NCBI GenBank assembly: GCA_009789175.1
Contig: CP046866.1
Coordinates: 310,001 to 374,000 of the forward strand
DNA from: Salinibaculum litoreum
GTDB lineage: Archaea; Halobacteriota; Halobacteria; Halobacteriales; Haloarculaceae
DNA length: 64,000 nt
Direction: 5' to 3'
In this document: piece by piece, positions 8,545 to 17,466 of the stretch
Layout: each line of letters begins with the position of its first letter
Numbering within the stretch: position 1 is the first letter of the stretch
Position numbers and translations under genes: made by a program
Notes under the pieces: generated by a model
Database searches by the model: none
What the model was told of the DNA's origin: nothing
What the model saw: only the letters and a program-made list of their open reading frames with translations

Positions 8545-9021
8545 CTACTGCTCCTCTTTCAGTGCGAGTACTGTCCGCTCGAAGGAACAGACGAGCGTCT
8601 CGCCGTCGGCTCCACCCTCGCCGTCCCTGTCGACGACGAAGACCTCGACGCCCATCGTCACGACCCCGCGCGCGCCGTCGCTGGTCTCCCGTTTGTCGGT
8701 CACCGTCGACTGAACGCGGACGGTATCCCCGTGATAGACGGGGCTGGGGTGTTCCACGTTGTCATACGAGAGGTTGGCAACGATGGTTCCCTCGGTGGTG
8801 TCGGGAATCGTCAGGCCGACGGCAAGTGACATCGTGTACAGGCCGTTGACCACTCGCTCGCCGAAGTCGGTGTCCGACGCGAAGTCGGCATCGAGATGCA
8901 GTGGCTGCTGGTTCATCGTCATATCGCAGAACCGCTGGTTGTCGCTCTCGCTGATGGTGCGTCGCTTCCCGTGGGCGATAGTCTCGCCGACCTCGAAGTC
9001 CTCGTAGTACAGACCAGTCAT
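8545..9021 (-). CDS. MaoC-like (R)-enoyl-CoA hydratase; candidate mesaconyl-CoA hydratase
   Basis: 158 residues, hot-dog fold hydratase. It opens with GLYYEDFEVGETI, typical of MaoC dehydratases, and has the hydratase signature region RFCDMTMNQQPLHLDADFA with the catalytic Asp/His positions, followed by VVNGLYTMSLAVGL. It probably adds water to an enoyl-CoA or mesaconyl-CoA. A CitE-type lyase begins just across the divergent intergenic region, and glutamate dehydrogenase follows, a set consistent with the methylaspartate cycle (mesaconyl-CoA to beta-methylmalyl-CoA); this pathway role is inferred from context. ATG at 9021 gives the family-typical N-terminus. Confidence 0.86.
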   Translation of the reverse strand: MTGLYYEDFEVGETIAHGKRRTISESDNQRFCDMTMNQQPLHLDADFASDTDFGERVVNGLYTMSLAVGLTIPDTTEGTIVANLSYDNVEHPSPVYHGDTVRVQSTVTDKRETSDGARGVVTMGVEVFVVDRDGEGGADGETLVCSFERTVLALKEEQ

Positions 9022-9125
9022 ACCCCGCCCAACGGCTGGCTCCGGAAAAAGCTTCCTGCCAGTTGTCATGCAGGGCGGCTCCTCCCACCCCCACGACTAA
9101 ACCCTCAGCCCGGCGAACATCCTCC

Positions 9126-9962
9126 ATGGCCAGACGTAGCGTGCTCTTTGCGCCCGGCGACCAGCCGGACAAACTCCGAAAGGCACCCGATAGCGGCGCT
9201 GACGTGGTGGTCTTCGACCTCGAAGACGGCGTCGCCCCGGCCGAGAAGGACCGTGCCCGGCGGGCGGTCAACGAGGCGCTGTCCGACCTCGACCCGGCGT
9301 GTGAGGTCTGTGTCCGCATCAACCCGACCGGAATCACCGCGGATGACGACCTCGATACGGTCCTCTCGGGTGGCGTGACACCGGACAGCGTGATGCTCCC
9401 GAAGGTCGCTGACGCTGCGGATGTGACGACACTGGCCCAACTGCTCGAAGAACACGACACGGACGTGCCGGTGCTTGCGCTCATCGAATCCGCCGCCGGC
9501 GTCCTCCATGCGGAGGCAATCGCCCGCGCGGATGCGACCGACGCCCTGCTGTTCGGTGCCGAGGACTACGTTGCGGACGTGGGTGCGACCCGGACCCCGG
9601 AGGGAACGGAGGTACTCTATGCCCGCCAGCGGGTCGTTGCCGCGGCCAGCGCGGCCGGTGTCGACGCCATCGACACACTGTGGACTGACTTCGAGGACAC
9701 CGACGGCCTGCGTGCGGACACCCGCAGGGGCATCGAGATGGGCTATGACGGCAAGATGGCAATCCACCCGCGGCAGGTCACCGTCATCAACGAGGCGTTT
9801 ACGCCTACCGAGGAAGAGGTTGCCTGGGCCGAGCGTGTTCTCGATGCCCGCGAGGAGGCCGACGACGTGGGGGCTTTCGCCGTCGACGGCGAGATGATAG
9901 ACGCGCCGCTGCTTGCACAGGCTGAACGAATCCTCGAACGTGCTGCGGTGGCGAACCGCTAG
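9126..9962 (+). CDS. HpcH/HpaI aldolase (CitE) family lyase; candidate beta-methylmalyl-CoA lyase or malyl-CoA thioesterase
   Basis: 278 residues. Family features: RSVLFAPGDQPDKLRKA at the start, VVFDLEDGVAPAEKDRAR (Mg-binding region), the catalytic ALIESAAGV segment, LLFGAEDYVADVGATR, and GYDGKMAIHPRQV near the C-terminus. These match CitE-like malyl/methylmalyl-CoA lyases. ATG at 9126 is chosen because the conserved ARRSVLFAPGDQ follows directly; the upstream extension to 9063 is low quality. Divergent from a MaoC hydratase and 53 bp upstream of glutamate dehydrogenase. Haloarchaea with the methylaspartate cycle have two such paralogues, a lyase and a malyl-CoA thioesterase; sequence by eye does not say which this is. 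Confidence 0.86.
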   Translation: MARRSVLFAPGDQPDKLRKAPDSGADVVVFDLEDGVAPAEKDRARRAVNEALSDLDPACEVCVRINPTGITADDDLDTVLSGGVTPDSVMLPKVADAADVTTLAQLLEEHDTDVPVLALIESAAGVLHAEAIARADATDALLFGAEDYVADVGATRTPEGTEVLYARQRVVAAASAAGVDAIDTLWTDFEDTDGLRADTRRGIEMGYDGKMAIHPRQVTVINEAFTPTEEEVAWAERVLDAREEADDVGAFAVDGEMIDAPLLAQAERILERAAVANR

Positions 9963-9986
9963 CCGGGGAGACCGCTGGCGGTAGCC

Positions 9987-9993
9987 TTTTATT
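9987..9993 (+). promoter_or_regulatory. TATA-like element for glutamate dehydrogenase
   Basis: TTTTATT lies 23-29 nt before the ATG at 10016, the standard leaderless spacing. This suggests the dehydrogenase has its own promoter although it follows the lyase gene closely. Confidence 0.55.
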
Positions 9994-10015
9994 GCCGCTC
10001 ACAGACCGATAGGAT

Positions 10016-11275
10016 ATGGCAGAGGATGACGTGAACCCGTTCGAGAGTCTGCAGGAGCAGATCGACGACGCGGCGGCGTTTATCGATGTCGAGGATGGCG
10101 AACTGGAGCGACTGAAACACCCCGAACGCGTTCTGGAGACGAATCTGACCGTCGAGATGGACGACGGCTCGCTGGAAGTGTTCAAGGCGTTCCGGTCGCA
10201 GTTCAACGGTGACCGTGGTCCCTACAAGGGCGGTATCCGCTATCATCCCGGTGTCGACCGCGACGAAGTGAAGGCGCTGTCAGGGTGGATGGTCTACAAG
10301 TGTGCGGCCGTGGGCATTCCCTACGGCGGCGGGAAAGGTGGTATCCGGGTCAACCCGATAAACCTCTCTGCTGACGAACTCGAGCGTCTCACCCGGTCGT
10401 TCGCCGAAGAACTGCGCCCCATCATCGGCGAGGACCGGGACATTCCGGCACCGGATGTCAACACCGGCCAGCGGGAGATGAACTGGATAAAGGACACCTA
10501 CGAGACGCTTGAAAACACCACCGAACCCGGCGTCATCACCGGGAAAGCAATCGAGAGCGGTGGCAGCGCGGGCCGCGTGGAGGCCACGGGCCGGTCGGTG
10601 ATGCTCACCGCACGGGAGATGTTCGCCTATCTCGGGCGCGACATCGCCGACGCGACGGTCGCGGTGCAGGGCTACGGTAACGCCGGCTCCGTCGCCGCGT
10701 ACCTGCTCGATGACCTCGGTGCCGATATCGTTGCCGTCTCCGATTCTTCTGGGGCTATCTACAACCCCGACGGACTCAACGAGCGGGCGGCCAAACAGTT
10801 CAAACGCGAGACCGGCAGCGTCGTCGACTTCGAGGGTGCGACCGAGGAACTGACCAACGACGAACTGCTCACACTGGATGTCGACGTGCTCATTCCGGCG
10901 GCACTGGAAAACGCTATCGACGAGCGCCTCGCGAGAGAGGTGCAGGCCGATGTCATCGTCGAGGCGGCAAACGGTCCGCTGACGCCTAACGCCGACGAGG
11001 TACTGGTCGAGAAGGATGTCTATGTCGTTCCGGACATCCTCGCCAACGCCGGTGGCGTGACGGTTTCCTACTTCGAGTGGGTCCAGAACCGCCAGCGGTT
11101 CCACTGGACGGAAGAGCGCGTCAACGACGAACTCGAACGGGTCACCACGGAGGCCTTCGACGACCTGGTGGACGTCTACGAGAGTCACGAGGTGCCGAAC
11201 CTCCGGACGGCGATGTACGTGGTCGCTCTCCGCCGGGTCCTCCAGACGTTCCGCGAGGGCGGCGTCTGGCCGTAA
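10016..11275 (+). CDS. gdhA: Glutamate dehydrogenase
   Basis: 419 residues, the normal length for hexameric archaeal GDH, interconverting glutamate and 2-oxoglutarate plus ammonium with NAD(P). Seen: [22 protein letters not shown] (substrate region; quoted in part), [20 protein letters not shown] with the catalytic lysine region, [16 protein letters not shown], and the dinucleotide fold [17 protein letters not shown]. The NAD/NADP preference cannot be read confidently. It lies downstream of the CitE-type lyase; glutamate is the entry substrate of the methylaspartate cycle, so the position may be functional as well as for nitrogen assimilation. Confidence 0.95.
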   Translation: MAEDDVNPFESLQEQIDDAAAFIDVEDGELERLKHPERVLETNLTVEMDDGSLEVFKAFRSQFNGDRGPYKGGIRYHPGVDRDEVKALSGWMVYKCAAVGIPYGGGKGGIRVNPINLSADELERLTRSFAEELRPIIGEDRDIPAPDVNTGQREMNWIKDTYETLENTTEPGVITGKAIESGGSAGRVEATGRSVMLTAREMFAYLGRDIADATVAVQGYGNAGSVAAYLLDDLGADIVAVSDSSGAIYNPDGLNERAAKQFKRETGSVVDFEGATEELTNDELLTLDVDVLIPAALENAIDERLAREVQADVIVEAANGPLTPNADEVLVEKDVYVVPDILANAGGVTVSYFEWVQNRQRFHWTEERVNDELERVTTEAFDDLVDVYESHEVPNLRTAMYVVALRRVLQTFREGGVWP

Positions 11276-11311
11276 TTTCTGGATTCGTCCGGACGCTGCG
11301 CGCTACGATGG

Positions 11312-11317
11312 TATTTT
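11312..11317 (+). promoter_or_regulatory. TATA-like element for the SRPBCC gene
   Basis: TATTTT is 19-24 nt upstream of the ATG at 11336 (25-30 nt before the alternative ATG at 11342, which would favour the second start). Confidence 0.4.
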
Positions 11318-11335
11318 CCCGGTCTCTGCCGTAGT

Positions 11336-11821
11336 ATGCGTATGCCCGTCTACGAGCGGTCGGTTCGTGTACGCGCCCCTTTCGAGGAGGTCTGGGAGTT
11401 TCACTCGACAGAACGGGGACTGGTTGCGTTGACGCCGAACTGGATGAACATCCGTATCGATGCCGCTCGCGGCCCCGACGGTGAACCGGACCCCGACGTG
11501 CTGGAAGCCGGGTCGGTCGTCGAGTCGTCGGTCCGGCCTTTCGGCGTCGGACCGCGGCAAGCGTGGATTTCCGACATCGTCGCCCGCGAGCGCACCGACG
11601 GGTCGGCGTATTTCCGTGATACGATGCAAGACGGCCCGTTCGCGGAGTGGGAACACACTCACCTGTTCTATGCCGACGGCACCGACACCATCGTCCGGGA
11701 CCACGTCGAGTACCAACTCCCGCTGGGCGAGGTCGGACGCGTCCTCGGCCCGCTCGCAGTGGTCGGTCTCGACCCCATGTTCCGGTATCGTCACCGCCGG
11801 ACGCGTGAACTGCTGGAATAA
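11336..11821 (+). CDS. SRPBCC (START-like) family protein
   Basis: 161 residues, or 159 from the second ATG at 11342 (MPVYERSVRVRAPFEEVWEF). The N-terminal strand and helix pattern SVRVRAPFEEVWEFH is typical of the SRPBCC/polyketide-cyclase helix-grip fold. Later segments RQAWISDIVARERTDGSAYF and VRDHVEYQLPLG fit the beta-sheet, ending with PMFRYRHRRTRELL, as in YfcH/ligand-binding-SRPBCC proteins. These bind hydrophobic ligands; no substrate can be assigned. Its stop lies 3 bp from the convergent kinase-like gene. Confidence 0.78.
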   Translation: MRMPVYERSVRVRAPFEEVWEFHSTERGLVALTPNWMNIRIDAARGPDGEPDPDVLEAGSVVESSVRPFGVGPRQAWISDIVARERTDGSAYFRDTMQDGPFAEWEHTHLFYADGTDTIVRDHVEYQLPLGEVGRVLGPLAVVGLDPMFRYRHRRTRELLE

Positions 11822-11822
11822 C

Positions 11823-12620
11823 TCACCCGACGACGTTTGAGATATACCCCTTGACGGCGACGGTATCGAAGTCGTGGTCGGGTCTGACGCTGACGAAGTC
11901 GAGATAGCTGTCGGCCTCGATGAGCGTTGCGTCGTCGTAGCTTCCGGCAGCGGCGTCGACGGTTGCGCGAGCGCCGACAAGCGGTTCCAGCGCTGCCAGC
12001 GCGCAGGCCACGTCGTAGGCCCGGGCTTCCTCGATGGCGTTTTCCCTGACCTTCGTCGCGTCGATGAAATAGAGGTCGCCGTCGACGACGAGGACGTTCT
12101 CCGCCCGCAAATCGCCGTGGGCGAGACCCGCCTCGTGCATGCGCGCGAGTGCCTCGAAGAGGTCTGGGGCGACGCCCTCGACTGTCTCCGTCGAGAGGTG
12201 ATCGAGCGTGGCAAAGTTCGGGACGTATTCGAGGACGACGACGCCGTAGCCGTCGTGTTCGAACGCCTCCAGGGGTTCCGGGGCGTTGACGCCTAACTCA
12301 CGCATCCGACGGGTGGCTTCCAGTTCGTGTTCGGCCATCCCTACTGGTGTCCCGAAGCGCTCGAAAAAGCCCTCCGTCCCGCTGGAGAAGACGCCGAGAT
12401 TTCGGCCCGTGGTCAACAGTCCGTGGACGAGCGTGTTCTGTGCAGTGATTATCTTCACAAACCACTGCTCGTTGACGACACACGGTGTCGAGAGCCAGTT
12501 GTCGGCGTCCAACAGTTCGACGGACGTTACTGACTCCCCGTAGCGTCCACTCACGTCGGCCGCGATGTCTTCGACTACGTCGTCGGGGACGTTACCGCGG
12601 AGGAGGCGGCGGATAGACAC
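11823..12620 (-). CDS. RIO/ABC1-like atypical protein kinase
   Basis: 265 residues from a GTG at 12620. Upstream in-frame codons exist up to 12938 but would overlap the divergent acyl-CoA dehydrogenase, and conserved sequence starts with VSIRRLLRGNVPDDVVEDIA. Kinase features: WFVKII (ATP-binding lysine), GVVVLEYVPN (hinge), LARMHEAGLAHGDLRAENVLV (catalytic loop, HGD replacing HRD) and LYFIDATKV (metal-binding Asp). This is the RIO1/Bud32-type minimal kinase architecture without a full C-lobe. Targets are unknown; haloarchaea encode several such proteins in addition to RIO1, RIO2 and Bud32. A TTTACT element ~25 nt upstream supports the GTG start. Confidence 0.8.
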   Translation of the reverse strand: MSIRRLLRGNVPDDVVEDIAADVSGRYGESVTSVELLDADNWLSTPCVVNEQWFVKIITAQNTLVHGLLTTGRNLGVFSSGTEGFFERFGTPVGMAEHELEATRRMRELGVNAPEPLEAFEHDGYGVVVLEYVPNFATLDHLSTETVEGVAPDLFEALARMHEAGLAHGDLRAENVLVVDGDLYFIDATKVRENAIEEARAYDVACALAALEPLVGARATVDAAAGSYDDATLIEADSYLDFVSVRPDHDFDTVAVKGYISNVVG

Positions 12621-12774
12621 AACCCAGCAAACGACGGCGGGCGAGTAAACCGTTACGGCGGGGCTTCCCTGGAACTGCCCGACTCTCACGACCTGGCCAA
12701 TCGCTCCTGTCGCCCCGAGCGACGGTCCCGTGTCGCCCCTGTGGTATATGTGGACAGACACCGTAGACAACCGC

Positions 12775-13917
12775 ATGGACTTCACGCTCCCGGACGAACA
12801 CCGGATGACACGCGAGTCCATCCGAGACTTCTGCGAGGCGGAAATCGCGCCCATCGCACAGGACATCGAGGACGACCACCGTTTTCCGGCCGAGATTTTC
12901 GACCAGTTGGCGGAACTGGACGTGATGGGCGTCCCCATCGACGAGGCGTGGGGCGGACTCGGCGGCGACCAGTTGCTCTACGCGCTGGTGACAGAGGAAC
13001 TGGGACGTGTCTCCGGGTCTATCGGTCTCTCGTATGCCGCCCACGTCTCGCTGGGCGCGAAACCAATCGAACTGTTTGGCACCGACGAGCAACGGGAGCG
13101 GTGGCTGCGCCCGCTTGCGGAAGGCGACTGTCTGGGTTCGTGGGCGCTGACCGAACCGGAAAGCGGCAGCGACGCCAGCGACATGAACACCAGGGCGCTC
13201 CGGGAGAACGGGGAGTACATCCTGAACGGTACCAAGCAGTTCATCACGAACGCCAACGTCGCTGGCTCCATCGTCGTCAAGGCCGTCACTGACCCCGACG
13301 CGGGCTATGACGGCATCTCCACGTTCATCGTCGACCCCGAGGCCGACGGCGTCGAGGTGACGACCGTCTGGGACAAGATGGGGCTAAACGCCTCCCCGAC
13401 GTGTGAGCTACAGTTCGACGACGTCCGAATCCCCGCCGACCGCCTGCTCGGCGAGGAGGGAGAAGGCTGGGAGCAGACCAAGAAGACGCTTGATGGCGGT
13501 CGTATCTCGATTGCGGCGCTGTCGGTGGGGCTTGCTCAGGGTGCATACGAGGCGGCCCACGAGTACGCCACCGAGCGCGAGCAGTTCGACCAGCCTATCG
13601 GCAAGTTCGACGCTGTCCGTGACATGATAGTCGAGATGGACCGCAAGATAGAGCGGGCACGCCTGTTGACCCACAAGGCCGCCTGGGCCTACGAGCAGGG
13701 TGACGACGACCTGCGCCGACTGGCCTCGCTGGCGAAACTCGACGCCAGCGAAGTCGCCCGCGAAGTCGCCGAGGACGCCGTCCAGGTGCTGGGCGGGTAC
13801 GGCTACACGACTGATTTCGCACCCCAGCGGTTCTACCGCGACGCCAAACTGATGGAAATCGGCGAGGGCACGAGCGAGATACAGCGACTCGTTCTCGGGC
13901 GGGAAATCGGCCTCTGA
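12775..13917 (+). CDS. Acyl-CoA dehydrogenase
   Basis: 380 residues, the standard length. FAD enzyme making the 2,3-enoyl-CoA in beta-oxidation. Seen: MDFTLPDEHRMTRESIRDFC at the start; LGSWALTEPESGSDASDMNT (flavin-binding signature), YILNGTKQFITNANVA, QFDQPIGKFDAVRDMIVEM, QVLGGYGYTTDFAPQRFYRD with the second family signature, and the terminal GTSEIQRLVLGREI. The catalytic Glu lies in the C-terminal region (ALHE-type or EGTSE position, not resolved by eye). ATG at 12775 was chosen over 12730 because the longer form adds atypical residues. Electrons would pass to ETF, not encoded here. Confidence 0.94.
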   Translation: MDFTLPDEHRMTRESIRDFCEAEIAPIAQDIEDDHRFPAEIFDQLAELDVMGVPIDEAWGGLGGDQLLYALVTEELGRVSGSIGLSYAAHVSLGAKPIELFGTDEQRERWLRPLAEGDCLGSWALTEPESGSDASDMNTRALRENGEYILNGTKQFITNANVAGSIVVKAVTDPDAGYDGISTFIVDPEADGVEVTTVWDKMGLNASPTCELQFDDVRIPADRLLGEEGEGWEQTKKTLDGGRISIAALSVGLAQGAYEAAHEYATEREQFDQPIGKFDAVRDMIVEMDRKIERARLLTHKAAWAYEQGDDDLRRLASLAKLDASEVAREVAEDAVQVLGGYGYTTDFAPQRFYRDAKLMEIGEGTSEIQRLVLGREIGL

Positions 13918-14032
13918 GTCCTCCGTCTGTCTGTTTCTGACATCGCTAGGTCTGACAGACACGCTCCGCCAATCTTAACTATCGTCTGACCAACCACACT
14001 ACCAAGGCTGTTAGTATGTCCCTACAAACAGT

Positions 14033-17000
14033 GTGGTGGTCCCCGTGAGTCTCGCGGATAGGTTAGCCGGCATGGTCAGTGAGTACACGCGCATCGCAAT
14101 CGTGGTGATGCTCGTGTTGACTGCCATCGTCGGCGTCGGCGCACCGATGGTCGAGAGCAGTTCCTCCCTGGACCAGTTCCAGTCCGATTCCAAAGAGGGT
14201 GAGAAGCTGGACCACATCGAGGAGAACTTTACTGTCGATGAGAACACGACGCGGGCACAGGTCACCGTCCGCGGCGATAACGTCCTCTCACGGGAGTCAC
14301 TGCTGGCAACGCTTCGTTTCCAGCAGCGACTGCTCGACAACGAGACGGTCAATGCGACGCTGGCCGAAAACGACTCGACGGGCAGTGTCGCAACTGCGGT
14401 TGCCCGAACCGCTATCTCCAGAGAACAGGCTGCGCCCCTCCAGCAGCGACAGGCCACACTCGACAGGACGGCCGGGCAACTCGAAGGCGCGCTGACCCGG
14501 GTGGACCAGGACCCGGCGGTCGACGCACGCGATGCCTTCGATGACGTGAACGCGAACACGTCGGTCGACCTCGACGACGAGGACTTCGCGACCTTCCAGC
14601 AGGCCACTCAGCAACTCGCCGGGGCCGACAACGAGAGCCAGCGGACGGCTGCTTACGAACTCGGTACCCGTGGCGTTCTCAGCGAGGAGTACGAGACGCT
14701 CGCTGCGGACTGGAAGGCCTTCGAGAATCGGGAGACGCCGACCATCCAGGAACAGGTAGAGAAGGTGGAGTCGATGAACGACAGCGAGGTCGAGGAGACG
14801 GTCACTGCGGTGCTCGATGATAACGGTGGCGCAAACAGCCCGCTGTCGCTGATGCCAAACACCTACGAGCCGGGGTCGACCCAGGCCAATGCGACGATGG
14901 TGCTGGTCACACAGACCAGCGAACTCGGCAACAGTGCGCCCGGCGCGGCCAGTGAGACCAACATCGACGCACAACTGGCAATGCAGGACCTCGCGGGGCA
15001 GGAGACCAACGGTGTGAACTTCACCGTCTTCGGTGCCGGTATCATCTCGGACGAAATCGACTCGTCGATGGCCGACAGCCTGACCATCGTCGGGCCGCTG
15101 GCGATGCTGTTCGTGCTCATCGCCCTGACTGTCGCCTACCGTGACCCGCTCGATATCCTGCTCGGGGCACTCGGCATCATCTTCGTGCTGGTGTGGACCT
15201 TCGGCTTGATGGGCTGGACCGATATCGCCTTCAATCAGATATTCATCGCCATCCCCGTCTTGCTCATCGGGCTGTCTATCGACTACGCTATCCACGTGTT
15301 CATGCGACACCGCGAAGAGCGGAACACGCTGGCAGCAGACGAGGCCGGTGACAGCGTGGCCGGGCCACGCGGCTCGATGCGGGTCGCCCTCGGCGGCGTC
15401 GGCATCGCTTTGCTGTGGGTGACGGCGACGACGGTCATCGGGTTCCTCTCGAATCTCACCAGCCCCGTGCCGCCCATCCGGGAGTTCGGTATCGTCGCGT
15501 CGGCTGGGATTCTCGCGGCGTTGCTCATCTTCGGCGTCCTCATCCCGGCGCTGAAAATCGAACTCGACGAACTTCTCGAATCGTACGGCTTCGACCGTCA
15601 CAAGCGCGCCTTCGGGACCGGCGGCGGCCGGTTCAGCGCCGTCCTCTCCGTTGGCTCTTCGGCCGCCCGCCGTGCGCCGTACATCGTCGTGTTGCTGGTC
15701 CTGTTGCTCAGCGTCGCCGGGGCAGCAGGCGGGACACAGGTCTCGACGGCCTTCGAACAGGAAGATTTCCTCGCCGATGACCCGGCCGACTGGATGAAAG
15801 ACCTGCCCGAGCCGTTCGAACCCGACGATTACACGGCTAAATCCACGCTTTCGTTTGTCAACGACCGGTTCGTCCGCGAGGACGCACAGGCTGAGATACT
15901 CGTCGAGGGCAACGTCACAGACCCCGATACGTTACAGCGGATGGACACAGCAGAGTCCACGGCTGGTGAGAAAAACGTCACCCAGACGCTCTCGAACGGC
16001 GACCCCTCCATCCAGAGCCCGCTGTCGGTCATGGAGTCCGTCGCCACACAGAACGAATCGTTCAACCAGACGTTCCGTGCGGCCGACACCAACGGCGATG
16101 GCGTCCCCGACCGGAACCTCACAGCCGTCTACGACACGCTGTTCGAGGTCGCACCCGACCGGGCTGGCCGGTACATCTACCAGGCCGACGGCGAGTACCG
16201 TGCGCTCCGGATGACCGTTTCGACGGTCGGCGGGGCCGGCGGTGAGGAAGTCACCACGCAGATGCGTGACGTGGCTGATGAAGTGGACGGCAACGGCCTG
16301 ACGGCGACTGCGACCGGACGGTCGGTCCTGAACAAAATCGTCCAGGACCAGTTGCTGGTGACCGTCGTCGAGAGTCTGGTCATCTCCCTGGTGTCGGTGT
16401 TCCTGTTCCTGATGGTCACCTACCGCATCAGCGACGGCAGCGCGTCGCTTGGCGCGGTGACTCTGTTGCCCGTTGCCTTCTCGGTGACGTGGATTCTGGG
16501 GACGATGTTCCTGCTCGACATCCCTTTCAACGTTGTCACCGGGATGATTACCAGCCTGACCATCGGGCTCGGGGTGGCCTATAGTATCCACCTGAGCGAG
16601 CGATACACCCAGGAACTGGAGCGCAGCGACACCGTCTGGGAAGCCATGCATACGGCCGTGACCGGCACCGGTGGCGCATTGCTTGGCAGCGCTGCGACCA
16701 CCGTCGGCGGCTTCGGCGTGCTCGTCTTCGCCATCCTGCCGCCGCTCCAGCAGTTCGGCATCATCACCGGGCTGACGATTATCTACGCGTTCCTCGGCAG
16801 TGTCTTCATCCTGCCGAGCCTGCTGATAATCTGGACGCGGTACGTGGGTCCCGAGTGGGCACGCGAGCAAATCGCGACCGACGGCGGCGAGCCTGTCGAC
16901 GCCGACCACGAGAACGACTCGACGATGATGACCAACGGCCACGGTCCAGAGACGCTTGCCCACCGCCGCGTCGAACACGAACACGTCCGTCCGGCGCAGG

Positions 17001-17242
17001 AAGTCGAGGTGACTGTCACCATCGACGACTACGATGGCCGTATCGGCATCCGCGAGACGTTCGACGGCACAACGGTTCGTGTCACGGATGTCCAACCGGC
17101 CCCAGTCAGCGTCGCCGACCACGACAACACGCTGTATGCTGTCTGGGAACTCGATGACGAGCCGGCGACCCTGACCTACTCAGCGACCGTTCCCGGAGAC
17201 GCGCCGACGGCGTTGCGTACCGGTTCTCCGGCGACGTGCTGA
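14033..17242 (+). CDS. RND superfamily (MMPL-type) exporter, probably truncated by a frameshift near 17,200
   Basis: 1069 residues as read. Two RND repeats, each a hydrophobic N-terminal helix, a large polar extracellular loop rich in Asn-Xaa-Ser/Thr, and a five-to-six-helix bundle (helices such as IVGPLAMLFVLIALTVAYRD and the second-half LVISLVSVFLFLMVTY). The RND/SSD-type motif GLSIDYAIHVFMRHREE and its second-half counterpart GLGVAYSIHLSERY are clear. It ends in a cytoplasmic linker and a beta-rich C-terminal domain that breaks off at an early stop; the same domain appears to continue in another frame (next entry). Start uncertain: GTG at 14033, 14036 or 14045, or ATG at 14072. Probably exports lipids or hydrophobic compounds; coupled to the TrmB-like regulator. 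Confidence 0.85.
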   Translation: MVVPVSLADRLAGMVSEYTRIAIVVMLVLTAIVGVGAPMVESSSSLDQFQSDSKEGEKLDHIEENFTVDENTTRAQVTVRGDNVLSRESLLATLRFQQRLLDNETVNATLAENDSTGSVATAVARTAISREQAAPLQQRQATLDRTAGQLEGALTRVDQDPAVDARDAFDDVNANTSVDLDDEDFATFQQATQQLAGADNESQRTAAYELGTRGVLSEEYETLAADWKAFENRETPTIQEQVEKVESMNDSEVEETVTAVLDDNGGANSPLSLMPNTYEPGSTQANATMVLVTQTSELGNSAPGAASETNIDAQLAMQDLAGQETNGVNFTVFGAGIISDEIDSSMADSLTIVGPLAMLFVLIALTVAYRDPLDILLGALGIIFVLVWTFGLMGWTDIAFNQIFIAIPVLLIGLSIDYAIHVFMRHREERNTLAADEAGDSVAGPRGSMRVALGGVGIALLWVTATTVIGFLSNLTSPVPPIREFGIVASAGILAALLIFGVLIPALKIELDELLESYGFDRHKRAFGTGGGRFSAVLSVGSSAARRAPYIVVLLVLLLSVAGAAGGTQVSTAFEQEDFLADDPADWMKDLPEPFEPDDYTAKSTLSFVNDRFVREDAQAEILVEGNVTDPDTLQRMDTAESTAGEKNVTQTLSNGDPSIQSPLSVMESVATQNESFNQTFRAADTNGDGVPDRNLTAVYDTLFEVAPDRAGRYIYQADGEYRALRMTVSTVGGAGGEEVTTQMRDVADEVDGNGLTATATGRSVLNKIVQDQLLVTVVESLVISLVSVFLFLMVTYRISDGSASLGAVTLLPVAFSVTWILGTMFLLDIPFNVVTGMITSLTIGLGVAYSIHLSERYTQELERSDTVWEAMHTAVTGTGGALLGSAATTVGGFGVLVFAILPPLQQFGIITGLTIIYAFLGSVFILPSLLIIWTRYVGPEWAREQIATDGGEPVDADHENDSTMMTNGHGPETLAHRRVEHEHVRPAQEVEVTVTIDDYDGRIGIRETFDGTTVRVTDVQPAPVSVADHDNTLYAVWELDDEPATLTYSATVPGDAPTALRTGSPATC

Positions 17243-17466
17243 CCGGCGCGGGGGACGTCGACGTGGCTGGCACCGGAGAGGTGGCTGTCGTCACCGACCT
17301 CTTCGAGCGAGTCGTCGCCCGCGGAACGGTCACCGACGACGACCTGGCCGCCGCCGAAGAGCGACTGCGGGCCGGTGAACTCACCGAGCGCAAGTTCGAG
17401 CGCATCTACCGCGCATGGCTCGGCGACGACGCGGCGCTCGCGGCCGAGCAGCGAGAGGTGGAATAA
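17206..17466 (+). pseudogene. Frame-shifted 3' end of the RND exporter gene
   Basis: In the frame one base away from the exporter, sequence from about 17206 reads DGVAYRFSGDVLTGAGDVDV and continues for ~85 residues to a TAA at 17464-17466, with no plausible independent start except CTG/GTG-type codons near 17236. The beta-strand pattern follows naturally from the exporter's TLTYSATVPGDA. A missing base in the GCGCCGAC stretch at ~17201-17208 (ancestral reading AADGVAYRF) would fuse the two. The TAA overlaps the ATG of the next gene by one base, as expected for the true end of the upstream gene. It could be a real mutation, programmed frameshifting or a sequencing error. Confidence 0.6.

Noticed and set aside
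14016-14048. Ten-codon ATG leader peptide before the RND exporter (ATG at 14016)
   Set aside because: It overlaps the exporter's candidate GTG starts and has no conserved or regulatory feature; more likely a chance ATG.
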